Positions 8,041 through 18,700 of a stretch of 64,000 nucleotides of DNA are shown here, in pieces. The position numbers and the translations under genes are program-made. The notes beneath the pieces were generated by a model, which did no database searches, was not told where the DNA came from, and worked only from the letters and a program-made list of their open reading frames with translations. Location of the stretch: contig NZ_FOLQ01000020.1 in assembly GCF_900112365.1 (NCBI RefSeq), positions 19,578-83,577 on the forward strand, in the 5' to 3' direction. Position 1 is the first letter of the stretch. The number at the start of each line of letters is the position of its first letter. Source of the stretch: Spirosoma endophyticum (lineage in GTDB: Bacteria > Bacteroidota > Bacteroidia > Cytophagales > Spirosomataceae).

Positions 8041-11000
8041 TTACATATCAATAGCATATTCGCTTGGGGTTTTGCCGAATTGCTTTTTAAACTCCTTACT
8101 GAAATATTTACGATCGTTGAATCCTACAGCATAAGCTACTTCATTCACCGAAAGTTTTTTCTGCTGTAGCAACTGTGTAGCTTTCTGTAAGCGAAACGAC
8201 TTAACAAAATCATTGACCGACATGTCCGTTAGGGCTTTGAGCTTCTTATATAAGACCGACCGGCTCATGCCTACCTCAAGGGCCAGTTGATCCACATCAA
8301 AACCGGTGTTGTCCAGATGCGTTTCAACGCTTTGCTTCACTTTGTTCAGAAATTGTTCATCTACACTGCTAACTTCGATATTCTGTGGTTGCAATGTAAT
8401 CTGACGGCTAAATCGTTCCCGCATGATTTCGCGAGCAGCCAGCATATTCCGAATGTTCAGGGTCAATACCTGAAGGCTGAAGGGTTTCGTCAGATAACAG
8501 TCAGCACCCAACGCCAGGCCGCTAACCTGATCGCCAGTAGTGGTTTTGGCCGTCAACAGAATAACTGGAATGTGGCTGGTCCGTTCGTCGGCTTTTAGCT
8601 GATTACATAGGGTAAATCCATCCATTTCTGGCATGGTCACGTCGCTGATAATCAGGTCAGGAATCTGCTCAATGGCGGTTTCCCAACCCGCCTGGCCGTC
8701 CACACATTCGATAATCGTATAGCGTCCGGCCAGCGACCCGCTGACAAAAGACCGTACGGCCGGATTGTCCTCAACCAGAAGAATCGTGTACGTTTTACCC
8801 GTTGACTGATTGGGTATATCAGCCCCGTCCAGTGCATTTTGTTCCATAACCGCGGTTGATAGGAGTAGGTCGGTTTCTTCCAGCTTCGCGTCGTTGAGCA
8901 GAGCAGAATTCGGTAGAAAGTCTGATGAAAATGACTCCTCTAGCGCATTGGGGGCTGGTCGGGAGGTCAGTTTACTATAGTTTTCCAGATGCTTATGCCC
9001 CGCCCGTAACATTATGGTGAAGCAGGTTCGATTCTGGTGGGCATTGGGTGCGATTTGGCTCTCAACCGTCAGCGTTCCTTTATGCAGTTCTACGATGGTT
9101 TTTGAGAAAGCCAAGCCAATGCCGTAGCCGGTGTTTTGAATGCCGTGATCCGTTACCTGGTAGTAATTTGTAAACAACTTACTGATATGATTCGGGGCAA
9201 TACCCCGTCCGTTGTCAATCACCCGAATATAGATTTTATCGGCCTGCTGTTCCAACATTAGGCTAATCTGTCCGCCATCGAGTGTGAATTTAAAGGCATT
9301 TGACAGCAGATTGAACAGCACCTTTTCCAACTGCTCCCGGTCAAACCAGGCCGTTAAGGTATCCATCTCGTGCCGAAAGGACGCCATGATGTGTTTAGCG
9401 TATGCTACTTCGTTGAAAAACAGAAAAATATCGTTCAGAAACTCAACGAGATCATGCTCAGCCACGTGCAGATTGAGTTGATTGGTTTCGGCTTTGCGAA
9501 AGTCCATCAGCTCGGTAACTAAGCGCAGCAACCGTTCGGCATCTTTCTGGATGTAGCCTAACTGTTGCTGCACAAGGGGGTCCTCCCGTCGGGCCAGCAT
9601 GAGCCGTTCGATAGGGCCGGAAATCAGCGTTAGGTGGGTGCGGATTTCGTGTGAGATGTTCGTAAAGAAATTCAGCTTCAACTGATTCAACTCGTGGTCG
9701 CGCCGGAGCAATGCCCGAAGCACGAAGAACCGAATCAGGAAGATGATAATCCCCACCACAAGGGCGGTATACAGCGCATAGGCCCACCAGGTTTTCCAGA
9801 ATGGGGGTAATACTCTGATGTGTAACGACGTGGGCTTGCTCCAGATGCCATCGTTGTTAGCCCCTTTTATCCAGAAAACGTATTCGCCGGATGGCAGGTT
9901 AGTGTACGTAGCAGAGGGTGACCGCTTGTACGTCCAGTCCGGATCGAAGCCCTCCAGCTTATAGCCGTATTGATTTTTACCGGATTTGATATAGCTCAAC
10001 AGGGCAAAATCAAGGCTGAATACATTCTGGTCGTGGCGGAACGTGATGGTGCGGGTCAGGCTGATATCGCGGTTCAGCAGATGATCGGGTCCATTGATGG
10101 CTACGGGCTGATTAAACAGCCGCAACGCCGTAACGACAACCGGGCTATGTTGGTGGCTTACGCCTATCTGTTGCGGGTAAAAGGCAGTAATACCCTGATA
10201 GCCACCAAAAAACAATTCGCCCGAACTGCTTTTGCAAGCCGCATTGTAGTTGAAATCATTTCCGGCTAACCCATCACGGGTGGTGTAATTGATAAACCGG
10301 CGGGTTTTCGGGTCGAACTGCGATAGCCCATTGGCGGTGCTAACCCAGATCGAACCATTGTCACCATCCAGTACGCCTACCACTTCATTATGGGGTAGAC
10401 CGTCGACGGTGGTAAAGGTTTCCATCGTTTTTGTCCGGGTATCGTACACACTTAGCCCCTGTTGAGCCGTGCCAATCCAGACCCGACCGGCGCGGTCTTC
10501 CCAAAGGCAGTTGATAACGGTTGCGTCTAAGTGGGGGCTCTGCATACGTGCAACGGCAGGAGCGTCGGGACCATCAACGTACAGTCCGGCGTTGGTACCA
10601 ACCCACAAATTGGTTTTCGAATCTTCCAGCAGGGTTTTCACCTGATTCTTTCCAACCCGTTGTTGAATCGCCGAGACAAACGAAGCCGACACAGGAGATT
10701 GTGTACTAATAAAACTCTGAAGGCCCTGATTGGTGCCCACCCAGAATTTTCCGTCGCGGGTTTCCAGCAAGGCCAGCACTTCGGCACTCAGTGATTCGGC
10801 GTCGCCCTCCTTAAACAAAAAATGCTGAAAGGTACTGTTCGCCGGATTAAGCCGATTCAGGCCACCCCCATGCGTACCAACCCAAATCGTTTCATGCCGG
10901 TCGCGGTACACGACCTTCACTAAATTAGACCCCAAACTGGCCGGGTTAGCCGGGTTATGCTTATAGACCGTAAACCCGCCCGTTTTTCGGTCGAACAAAT

Positions 11001-12219
11001 TCAGACCCCCGCCTTCGGTGCCAATCCACAGGTTATGAGCTGAAGTCCGGCCGGGAGCGGTCGGTCCGGGGTCAGCTTCGGCAATCGAGCTGATGACATC
11101 GTCGCTAAGGCTAAATCGGTCGGCGCTGTTCCGATAGACGGTAAAATCCGTATGGTGCGGGTAGATGACGTTAATGCCCCCGTAATACGTGCCAATCCAG
11201 ATTGACCCCTGGCTATCTTCAAAAATACTGTAGATTGAATTTCGGCTCAGGCTTTTCGGGTTAGCCGCATCGTGCCGGTACGATGCGGCCGTCTCCGTTT
11301 TGGGGTTAAACAGGCTTAGCCCTTCCTGCGTTCCGATCCACAATCGCCCTAGTTTATCGACGTTGATTTGACGGATGTTGTTGTGAATCAGGCCTGACGG
11401 ACTACCGGGCACGAATCGTGTGAAGGTATTCGTCGTTTTATTATAGCGGTTTAGCCCCCCATTCAGTGTACCAACCCAAAGGTTATGCTGGTGATCTTCC
11501 GCAATGGCCGTAACGTAGTTATCGCTTATACTCTCCGGTTCTGCTGGTCCATGCCGGAAGGTTTGAACACGGTAGCCACCCGTTTTCGGGGTCATCCTGA
11601 CTAAGCCATCGGCTGTACCAACCCAAAGAATACCTCCAGCGCCTTCAAAAACAGCCCGAATGTTATGATTGGACTGCTCTACCCCTGGTGTAGTGAAATA
11701 GCTTCTGAAACGTAGTGCCCGTCGGTCAATCAGTTGGTTGAGACCGTTACTGGTGCCCACCCAGAGTGTTCCTTTCCGGTCTTCATACAAACAATTTATT
11801 TGACTCTGGCTAAGCGCACCGGGCTGGTTGGGATGAGCCAGTAGGCGCTCAAACGCATCAGTACGCGGATTATATCGGTTCAGTCCGTTTTGAGTACCCA
11901 CCCATAGGTCTTTCTGCGAGTCGCTTAACAGCGAGATAATGTAATTCCCGCTTAAGCTGCTGCTGTCGACGGGTTCGTATCGGTAGGTTCGAAACTGGTG
12001 CCCATCGTAGCGACTCACGCCCAGCCGGGTGCCAAACCACATAAACCCGCGACTGTCCTGTGCGATAGCCAGGACGGAGTTTTGCAACAGTCCACTCTCA
12101 GTATTGAGATGCTCGAACGCTGGTGCCTGACTGACCGCCCGGACTACGGCCAGCAGTATCAGACTGATGACCAAACCCATGCGAATGACTAAGGCCTCTG
12201 CCAACAAAAAGTAACGCAT
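8041..12219 (-). CDS. hybrid two-component sensor-regulator of the polysaccharide utilization locus
   Basis: A one-protein signalling system of 1392 residues from the ATG chosen here, which opens MRYFLLAEALVIRMGLVISL, a signal anchor. The periplasmic part is two-component propeller repeats (many copies of LWVGT and IWIGT) and a Y_Y_Y domain; a membrane segment follows at about 805-830. Then come a HisKA domain with phospho-His857, an HATPase with NLLSNAFKFT and GYGIGL, a receiver with Asp1193 in ISDVTMPEMDG, and a C-terminal AraC-type DNA-binding domain. Such regulators sense an oligosaccharide of the target glycan and switch on the adjacent genes. The H-box reads SHEIRTHLTLI where Pro is normal after Thr (His862). 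It is divergent from the lyase gene across 168 bp. Confidence 0.93.
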   Translation of the reverse strand: MRYFLLAEALVIRMGLVISLILLAVVRAVSQAPAFEHLNTESGLLQNSVLAIAQDSRGFMWFGTRLGVSRYDGHQFRTYRYEPVDSSSLSGNYIISLLSDSQKDLWVGTQNGLNRYNPRTDAFERLLAHPNQPGALSQSQINCLYEDRKGTLWVGTSNGLNQLIDRRALRFRSYFTTPGVEQSNHNIRAVFEGAGGILWVGTADGLVRMTPKTGGYRVQTFRHGPAEPESISDNYVTAIAEDHQHNLWVGTLNGGLNRYNKTTNTFTRFVPGSPSGLIHNNIRQINVDKLGRLWIGTQEGLSLFNPKTETAASYRHDAANPKSLSRNSIYSIFEDSQGSIWIGTYYGGINVIYPHHTDFTVYRNSADRFSLSDDVISSIAEADPGPTAPGRTSAHNLWIGTEGGGLNLFDRKTGGFTVYKHNPANPASLGSNLVKVVYRDRHETIWVGTHGGGLNRLNPANSTFQHFLFKEGDAESLSAEVLALLETRDGKFWVGTNQGLQSFISTQSPVSASFVSAIQQRVGKNQVKTLLEDSKTNLWVGTNAGLYVDGPDAPAVARMQSPHLDATVINCLWEDRAGRVWIGTAQQGLSVYDTRTKTMETFTTVDGLPHNEVVGVLDGDNGSIWVSTANGLSQFDPKTRRFINYTTRDGLAGNDFNYNAACKSSSGELFFGGYQGITAFYPQQIGVSHQHSPVVVTALRLFNQPVAINGPDHLLNRDISLTRTITFRHDQNVFSLDFALLSYIKSGKNQYGYKLEGFDPDWTYKRSPSATYTNLPSGEYVFWIKGANNDGIWSKPTSLHIRVLPPFWKTWWAYALYTALVVGIIIFLIRFFVLRALLRRDHELNQLKLNFFTNISHEIRTHLTLISGPIERLMLARREDPLVQQQLGYIQKDAERLLRLVTELMDFRKAETNQLNLHVAEHDLVEFLNDIFLFFNEVAYAKHIMASFRHEMDTLTAWFDREQLEKVLFNLLSNAFKFTLDGGQISLMLEQQADKIYIRVIDNGRGIAPNHISKLFTNYYQVTDHGIQNTGYGIGLAFSKTIVELHKGTLTVESQIAPNAHQNRTCFTIMLRAGHKHLENYSKLTSRPAPNALEESFSSDFLPNSALLNDAKLEETDLLLSTAVMEQNALDGADIPNQSTGKTYTILLVEDNPAVRSFVSGSLAGRYTIIECVDGQAGWETAIEQIPDLIISDVTMPEMDGFTLCNQLKADERTSHIPVILLTAKTTTGDQVSGLALGADCYLTKPFSLQVLTLNIRNMLAAREIMRERFSRQITLQPQNIEVSSVDEQFLNKVKQSVETHLDNTGFDVDQLALEVGMSRSVLYKKLKALTDMSVNDFVKSFRLQKATQLLQQKKLSVNEVAYAVGFNDRKYFSKEFKKQFGKTPSEYAIDM

Positions 12220-12310
12220 AAATGAAGATGAGCAGATTATGGCCTTGAAAAACAGCTCTAAAGTTAAAGAAAACCTAAAATTTACCCTAGAACAGACTGA
12301 TTTTACACCC

Positions 12311-12338
12311 TTGTTTCCAAGCGTCTTCCTCAATTTTG
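12311..12338 (+). promoter_or_regulatory. promoter of the lyase gene
   Basis: TTG at 12311-12313, exactly 17 nt, then CAATTTTG at 12331-12338, one change from the Bacteroidota -7 consensus TAnnTTTG. The same arrangement with the same spacing and similar flanks (CCTTGTTT ... CAATTTTG, then TCC) stands before the SusC gene, so both are likely switched by the locus sensor. The stretch AAAATTTACCC about 35 bp upstream is a possible regulator site. Confidence 0.6.
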
Positions 12339-12387
12339 TTCCACCCACAACCAGCGATGTACAGTAAAACCCATCCCTCAATCTGCC

Positions 12388-15300
12388 ATGAAAAAGAATG
12401 TACGTTACCTCCTGATCATTACGGCCCTGGCTGGCTCTGTATCTGTTTTCGCACAGTCAAATATCGAAAAGGTTCGATCGGCCATGTTGGCGGGTTATGA
12501 TTTAAATTCCCGGTTTGTACTCCCGGCTTCGGCTCCGCCCGCCAGTACGATTCTCGCCAGTATCAACACCGATGGGAGTTTTAACCGGGCAAATCCCACG
12601 CCGACTATCGCTGATTTGACAACGAGTATCTTCAAATTGATGTATGTGTTCGAGAAACCCGATTCAATAGCGTATTATCAGACTACGGCAGTCAAAGACA
12701 AACTCTATAAATCGCTGAACTACTGGCTTGGTCAGTACCCGGCCTTTGCCTGGACCACCTCCGCCATGGAACAGCCTTCGGCGCTGGGCGTGATTCTGCT
12801 GAAACTATCGGATAACTTTCTGGCCGACCAGGCAAACCCGACCTACGCCAGTCTAATTGCGGGCATTCGCGCCCGGTCAAACGGATTCATTCGCTATAGC
12901 TGGAGCAACGGGGCCACAAAAACCACGCTGACCAACCCAAACCTGGGCACTATTCTTACTGACGATTGGCACCGGATGGGTAACCTGGGCTACCGGCTCT
13001 TTGGGTACGCAGGTATCCTGGCTGCCACCGGCGACAGCACCTCGATGGATACGCTGTCGACGATGGTGGCTAACCAGTTTGCCTTCCAGATTAATAAGCC
13101 TAACACGCCTGTGATAGCCGCTCTATACGACGGTTCGATGCACCAGCATGGCCCGCAAACGTTCAATGTCGGCTACGGGAGCGACTGGCTGACGGCGCTG
13201 GGGCGGTTTGCCGGAGCCGTGAAAAACTCAAGATGGAAATTAACTACCGTCCAGCAGCAAACCTGGGGCGATCTACTGTTGAACGGTATGCTCTGGATGT
13301 ACTATAAAGGTCGAACGGCTCATAACATCGTCGGGAGGCACACGTCTAAAACAGGGTCGTTGTCGGGCAATGCCTACTCCTTATTCAATGACTTTGTTAA
13401 CGTAGCGGATGCAAGCTTACCGCAATACGCCCGAATTAATGCACTGAAAGCAAACCTCATCAACCCAAATTTCCAGCTCGATTCAAGCAAATATCTTTGG
13501 AATTCGCACCTAATTCTACACCATTCACCTCGCTATTTTGCTTCCATTAAAATGCTCTCGAGCCGGACAGTTGGCGCTGAATCGTCGGATGCGGCTTCGG
13601 GTCAGGGCTTAATGAATTTCCACGTAGCCGATGGCTCTACGATGATTTACCGAACCCGCAACGAGTATACCAACGCGCGCGTAGGCTGGAACTGGCGGGC
13701 CATTCCTGGGGCCACCATTAAGCAGAAAACGGGTAACCTCCCTTTAGTACCCTGGTCAACAGGCTACGAAAGCGATAACGTATTAGCGGGTGGCGTTTCA
13801 GACGGCGATGTTTCTATGGGGATGTTCAGCCTGAGTCGCACTAACACCTACCATACAACCAAAGCGATTAAGTCCTATTTCACCTTCAACGATATGTTGC
13901 TGTGCCTGGGTAATTCCATCAACGATACCGATGCCGCTTCGGGCGACGTGCATACAACCCTGAACCAGTGCGAGCGCGTAACCGACGTAGTCTACAAAGT
14001 GAATGGCGGGTCCGAACAGACGATTTCTTTGAGCAGCAGTGCTGACCTGAATTTTTCGATTACCAGTCCTTCGTGGTTCTGGCACGACAGCATAGGTTAC
14101 GTCATTATTCCTTCAACAACGATAGCGACCAGCGCCATTCTGAAAGCCGAAACCCGCACGGGCAATTGGTATGATCTGGACAAACGAAATCCCAATGCCT
14201 CCGTGAGTGTCAATGTCTTCCAGTTAAGCATCAACCATGGGTCGAGTGTCGGCTGGAATGACCGAACCTATCGTTACGTAGTCGTGCCCGCCGTGTCGAA
14301 AGCGGAGTTGATTGCTTTCGTTGCGAATAAGATTGTGACTCAGGATTCACTATCCCTTTATATCAATTATAACGACAGCCGAATTATTTCAGCCAGTTAT
14401 AACGGCTACACGGGCGTGTTCTTTTCGGGAGCGGGTGTCAGTCAGGCGAAGAATCTGGGGCCCGATAATGTATCCGTTTCGACCACCAATTACGCGGCTG
14501 TTCTTATGAAACGAAGTCCCGGCGGTTTGACTATGCAAGTAAGTGATATCCGCAATGGATTTTACACGAACAACAGCATTCAGTTGGGCATCAACCGCCG
14601 GTTGCAGGCCAGTTCGTTTACGCCACCCCGCGCCAATAGGTTCTGCTCCATTACCCCGGCATCCGATACCACCCGACTTTCGGTACCGCTTTCCAAAACC
14701 AATTCGGTTTACGAAGGCGAACCGGTACAGATTAGCGCGCTCTACGCGGCAACCACGCAGGACAGCCTGCCGACGGTTGCCGATGCGTACGTGCGCGATG
14801 GCACGTACGGTACCACCAATTATGGTACCGCCACGACGCTGGTCGTTAAAAAAGATGGCTCGTCCTACGCGCGTGAAACGTACCTTAAATTCAACGTTAA
14901 CACGCTATCAATGCCCGTTGTCAATGCAAAAGTACGTCTGTATGGCAGTGCCGGGGCCGATGCCTCTACCACGCAGTGGCAGTTGTACAAAGTAGCCGAC
15001 AATACCTGGACTGAAACGGGCATTACCTGGAACAACAAACCAGCCACTACAACACTGGTCGCTACGCAAACCGGAAAGTCGGCTTTAGGCTATACAGAAT
15101 GGGACGTTACGAGCCAGTTGCAGAGTCAGCCTTCGGATGGGCTGCTGTCGTTTAAGCTGATTTCGACCGTTACCGGTTCGGCGACCGATGCCTCGTTCTA
15201 CTCAAAAGAGTCCGGTACGGCTTCTTACCGCCCCTGCCTTATTTTTACGACAAACCAAGAAAGCAGTCCGAATGGTCGCCGGGGAAGCACCAGCACTGGT

Positions 15301-15585
15301 TGGCAGGACGAAGGTCAGCCCAACGAGGCCCAGCCTGACGCGGTCCGGCCAGTACGAGTGATCGTTTTTCCAAATCCTGTCAATACGGTCTGCGAAATTC
15401 AGGCCGACAGACCCATTCGCGCGATTAGTCTTGTAAACACCGACGGATCTGTTTTGACTCAGCTGTTGGGGCTCGATACCCGGCAGGCAACCCTGCCGCT
15501 CACCGGCCTGGCCAGCGGTGTATATGTGGTGCGGGTTATGGGGGCGGACTTTCATACAGCCCAAAAAATTGTTAAAACGAACTGA
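12388..15585 (+). CDS. family 8 polysaccharide lyase with CBM96/DNRLRE-type module and type IX secretion domain
   Basis: A secreted lyase of 1065 residues that would cleave a uronic-acid polysaccharide by beta-elimination, leaving a 4,5-unsaturated uronyl end. A signal peptide is at about 1-23. The alpha/alpha-toroid carries the family 8 signature QHGPQTFNVGYG with His254 and Tyr263 (His-x8-Tyr spacing as in chondroitinase AC and hyaluronate lyase), and later WNWRAIPGATI with Arg437. Residues about 792-950 match the DNRLRE (CBM96-like) binding module. Residues 991-1065 are a type IX sorting domain (VFPNPVN ... GVYVVRV). Family 8 acts on hyaluronan, chondroitin or xanthan; sequence reading alone cannot choose. 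It is followed 186 bp later by the SusC gene. Confidence 0.9.
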   Translation: MKKNVRYLLIITALAGSVSVFAQSNIEKVRSAMLAGYDLNSRFVLPASAPPASTILASINTDGSFNRANPTPTIADLTTSIFKLMYVFEKPDSIAYYQTTAVKDKLYKSLNYWLGQYPAFAWTTSAMEQPSALGVILLKLSDNFLADQANPTYASLIAGIRARSNGFIRYSWSNGATKTTLTNPNLGTILTDDWHRMGNLGYRLFGYAGILAATGDSTSMDTLSTMVANQFAFQINKPNTPVIAALYDGSMHQHGPQTFNVGYGSDWLTALGRFAGAVKNSRWKLTTVQQQTWGDLLLNGMLWMYYKGRTAHNIVGRHTSKTGSLSGNAYSLFNDFVNVADASLPQYARINALKANLINPNFQLDSSKYLWNSHLILHHSPRYFASIKMLSSRTVGAESSDAASGQGLMNFHVADGSTMIYRTRNEYTNARVGWNWRAIPGATIKQKTGNLPLVPWSTGYESDNVLAGGVSDGDVSMGMFSLSRTNTYHTTKAIKSYFTFNDMLLCLGNSINDTDAASGDVHTTLNQCERVTDVVYKVNGGSEQTISLSSSADLNFSITSPSWFWHDSIGYVIIPSTTIATSAILKAETRTGNWYDLDKRNPNASVSVNVFQLSINHGSSVGWNDRTYRYVVVPAVSKAELIAFVANKIVTQDSLSLYINYNDSRIISASYNGYTGVFFSGAGVSQAKNLGPDNVSVSTTNYAAVLMKRSPGGLTMQVSDIRNGFYTNNSIQLGINRRLQASSFTPPRANRFCSITPASDTTRLSVPLSKTNSVYEGEPVQISALYAATTQDSLPTVADAYVRDGTYGTTNYGTATTLVVKKDGSSYARETYLKFNVNTLSMPVVNAKVRLYGSAGADASTTQWQLYKVADNTWTETGITWNNKPATTTLVATQTGKSALGYTEWDVTSQLQSQPSDGLLSFKLISTVTGSATDASFYSKESGTASYRPCLIFTTNQESSPNGRRGSTSTGWQDEGQPNEAQPDAVRPVRVIVFPNPVNTVCEIQADRPIRAISLVNTDGSVLTQLLGLDTRQATLPLTGLASGVYVVRVMGADFHTAQKIVKTN

Positions 15586-15671
15586 TACACCCACGGGCTT
15601 TAATCCATAAAAAACGGGGATAAAATCAAGAAAAATCAAAATACCCCCTATTTCAACACGATTGCCCCCCC

Positions 15672-15699
15672 TTGTTTTTTCCGCTCTACGCCAATTTTG
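15672..15699 (+). promoter_or_regulatory. promoter of the susC-susD operon
   Basis: TTG (15672-15674), 17 nt, CAATTTTG (15692-15699), the same sequence and spacing as in front of the lyase gene. The longest possible reading frame for SusC would begin inside this box, which supports the downstream ATG at 15772 as the true start. Confidence 0.6.
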
Positions 15700-15771
15700 C
15701 TCCCATCCATCGGGCCGCAGGCTACCCTATATCAGAAGCCTGACTACTCAATAAACTTTATATCTAAAATT

Positions 15772-18700
15772 ATGAAGCAACTTGTACGTGCGCTGTTTAA
15801 TACGCCATACCGATGTTTCGCGCTATTGCTACAACTCGTCAGTTTTTGTCTGACGACCGGGTTGGTCGAAGCGACGCCAACAACCAGCGATCCATCGGCA
15901 ACTCGTCATTTGTTGGCCGACGAAACCATCGCTGGAACCATTATCGACGAAACAGGCAAAGGATTACCCGGTGTGAGTATTCAGGTCAAGAATACCACAC
16001 GCGGTGCATCGTCGGACGCGGATGGGAATTATCGGATTGTTGCCGAAAAGGGCGCTACGCTGGTGTTCTCGTTTATCGGCTATGTAAAACAGGAAGTTGC
16101 CATTGGCAATCAGACTACCGTTAACGTAACGATGGCCCCCGATGCGCAGGCCCTGAGCGAAGTAGTCGTAGTGGGGTATGGGACGCAGAAGAAAGTAAAC
16201 CTGACCGGGTCCGTGGCGACGGTTACGGCCAAAAACATCGAAAATCGGCCCGTCACCAACGTATCGTCATCACTGGCGGGTCTGGCTCCCGGTGTATCGG
16301 TGCGGCAGGCGTCCGGTAAGCCGGGCTCCGACGGAGCTACTATTCGGATTCGGGGCACGGGTACGCTCAATAACAGCGATGCGCTGGTGATTATCGACGG
16401 CGTGCAGGGGTCAATGGATTCCGTCAACCCCAACGATATTGAGTCCATCTCGATCCTGAAAGATGCCGCGTCGGCTTCGATTTACGGTTCGCTGGCGGCC
16501 AATGGCGTTATTCTGATTACGACCAAAAAAGGCTCAGCCCGTAAAACAACCGTTACGTACACGGGTCTGATGTCGTCGGCGCGGCCCAGTAGTGTGCCCA
16601 ATTTTGTGTCGGATTACGTGCGCTACATGCGGTTGTTTAACGAAAGCAATCGCAACATTGGCGTGGCTGAAACCTATTCGGATAATACCATCAAGACCTG
16701 GGAGGAGGCTAATAAAAACCCGGATGCCATGAGCGCCGGGGGCGTACCCAACTACGTAGCTTACCCCAACACCGACTGGGCAAAGTGGGTGTTTCGGAAC
16801 GAGATTGTGCAGAACCACAACATTGCCGTGAATGGCGGCAGCGACAAAGTATTGTATAACGTATCGCTGGGGTATTTGGACAATCGGGGGGTGATGCAGA
16901 ACACCGGCCTTAAACGGTATCAGCTCCGGGCTAACATCGAGTCGAAGGTGACGAAGTTTCTGACGCTGGGTACCCAGACGTTTGCCTCGACGCAGTCGGC
17001 GGGTAAAGCCAATACCGATAACGCCTTTAATTTTCTCTGGCAGACCAATCCGGGTATTTATCCCTACTACAACGGGCGCTATGGTTTCCCGGTGGCGGTG
17101 GAGGAGCCAACCACGGTCAATAATATTCTGGGGTACCTGGATGGTACGGGTGGCCTGGACCGCACGACCCGCTTCAACACCACTCTGTATGGTGTGCTGA
17201 CGCTGGCTAAGGGCCTGACGCTAGAGCCAAAAGTGAACTACCAGACCCGCTTCAACGAAGGCAATTCGTTTTCGCTGCCCGGCCCCGGCGAACGCTGGGA
17301 TTTTTCGACCAATACCCAGAAAGTGCAGCTCACCACGCCCGACCAGCTCAGTACCGGCTACTCGTTCAACCGCGATTACCTGCTGACGTTCGATAACGTG
17401 CTACGTTATAGCACCACTTTCGGGCGCGACCATGACTTCGGCGCGTTGGTTGGGTACAACCAGTTTTATTTCCGCTACTATGACTTCAGCGCTTCTAAAC
17501 GCGGTTTGATTGATTACAACACCACCACGCTGGGTTCAGCCGGAGAAACCTCCAACACGGCGGGCGGCCAGGAGTACGACCGGGCCTTACGCTCGTTCTT
17601 TGGCCGCGTCAATTATGCCTATCAGTCGAAATATCTGGTTGAGGCTAATCTGCGGTACGATGGGTCATCCAAATTTTCTCCAGAGAGCCGTTGGGGGGTA
17701 TTTCCATCGTTTTCAGCGGGTTGGCGTATTTCGGAAGAGCCGTTTATGCGGGGGCTAAACAATAAAATTCAGAACCTGAAGCTGCGGGCATCCTGGGGGA
17801 AACTGGGTAACAATGCCTCCGGCGATTACGACTATCAGGCTACCTACGGCAAAGTACCCTACTCATTCAATAACATTGCCACCACGGGCTTAGTGCAGGC
17901 CAAATTCGCCAATCCACTTCTGCAATGGGAATCCACAACCGTTACAGATATCGGGCTGGAAGGTGTCCTGTTCAAGGGGCGTATGAACGTTGAGATTGAC
18001 CTCTACCGCAGACTGACGGATGGGATTCTGACGACTCCCCCGGTTTACCTTACGGCGGGCACGAAAACGGCCCCCACCCAGAACACGGCTTCGGTACTCA
18101 ACAAGGGCATTGAACTCACGCTGGGCTGGCGCGACAAAATCGGTCCCGTCGATTTCTCGGTCAGTGGCAACGTGGCGTATAACCTTAACCGGGTTACTAA
18201 CTACCGGGGAACCCTCAGCGAAGGCTATACCACCGATGCGACTGGTAGCAAAGCGTATAACTCCAACGTTGGACAGGTATCCAGCGGTGGCGACACGCGC
18301 GTCCTCGAAGGACACGGCATCAACGAATACTATCTGCTCGACGTGTATCGTGGCGACGGCAGCCATTCCAATACCGACGGAACCCCGAACATCAACGGGG
18401 GCCCAACGGATGGGATGATTCGTACGCCCGAAGATATGGCCTGGGTACAGGCGATGATTACCAAAGGCTACAAATTTCAGCCGGTGAGCACGGTCGGGAA
18501 GGGACAGCTTTACTACGGCGATCTGATTTACGCCGACCTCAACGGCGACGGTATCTACGGCAATAATTTCGACAAGAAGTTTACCGGCACGAACCCCAAT
18601 CCGAAGTACACCGTGGGTCTGACCCTCAGTGCTGCCTGGAAAGGATTTGATTTTTCGATGCTTTGGGCGGGTAACTTAGGGATGCAGTACCTCTACAATC

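Noticed and set aside
12220-12381. An N-terminal extension of 54 residues on the hybrid sensor
   Set aside because: The extension precedes the membrane anchor, has no known domain and would run through the divergent promoter region of the lyase gene.
15697-15771. An upstream start for SusC
   Set aside because: It begins inside the promoter -7 box and adds 25 residues before the signal peptide.
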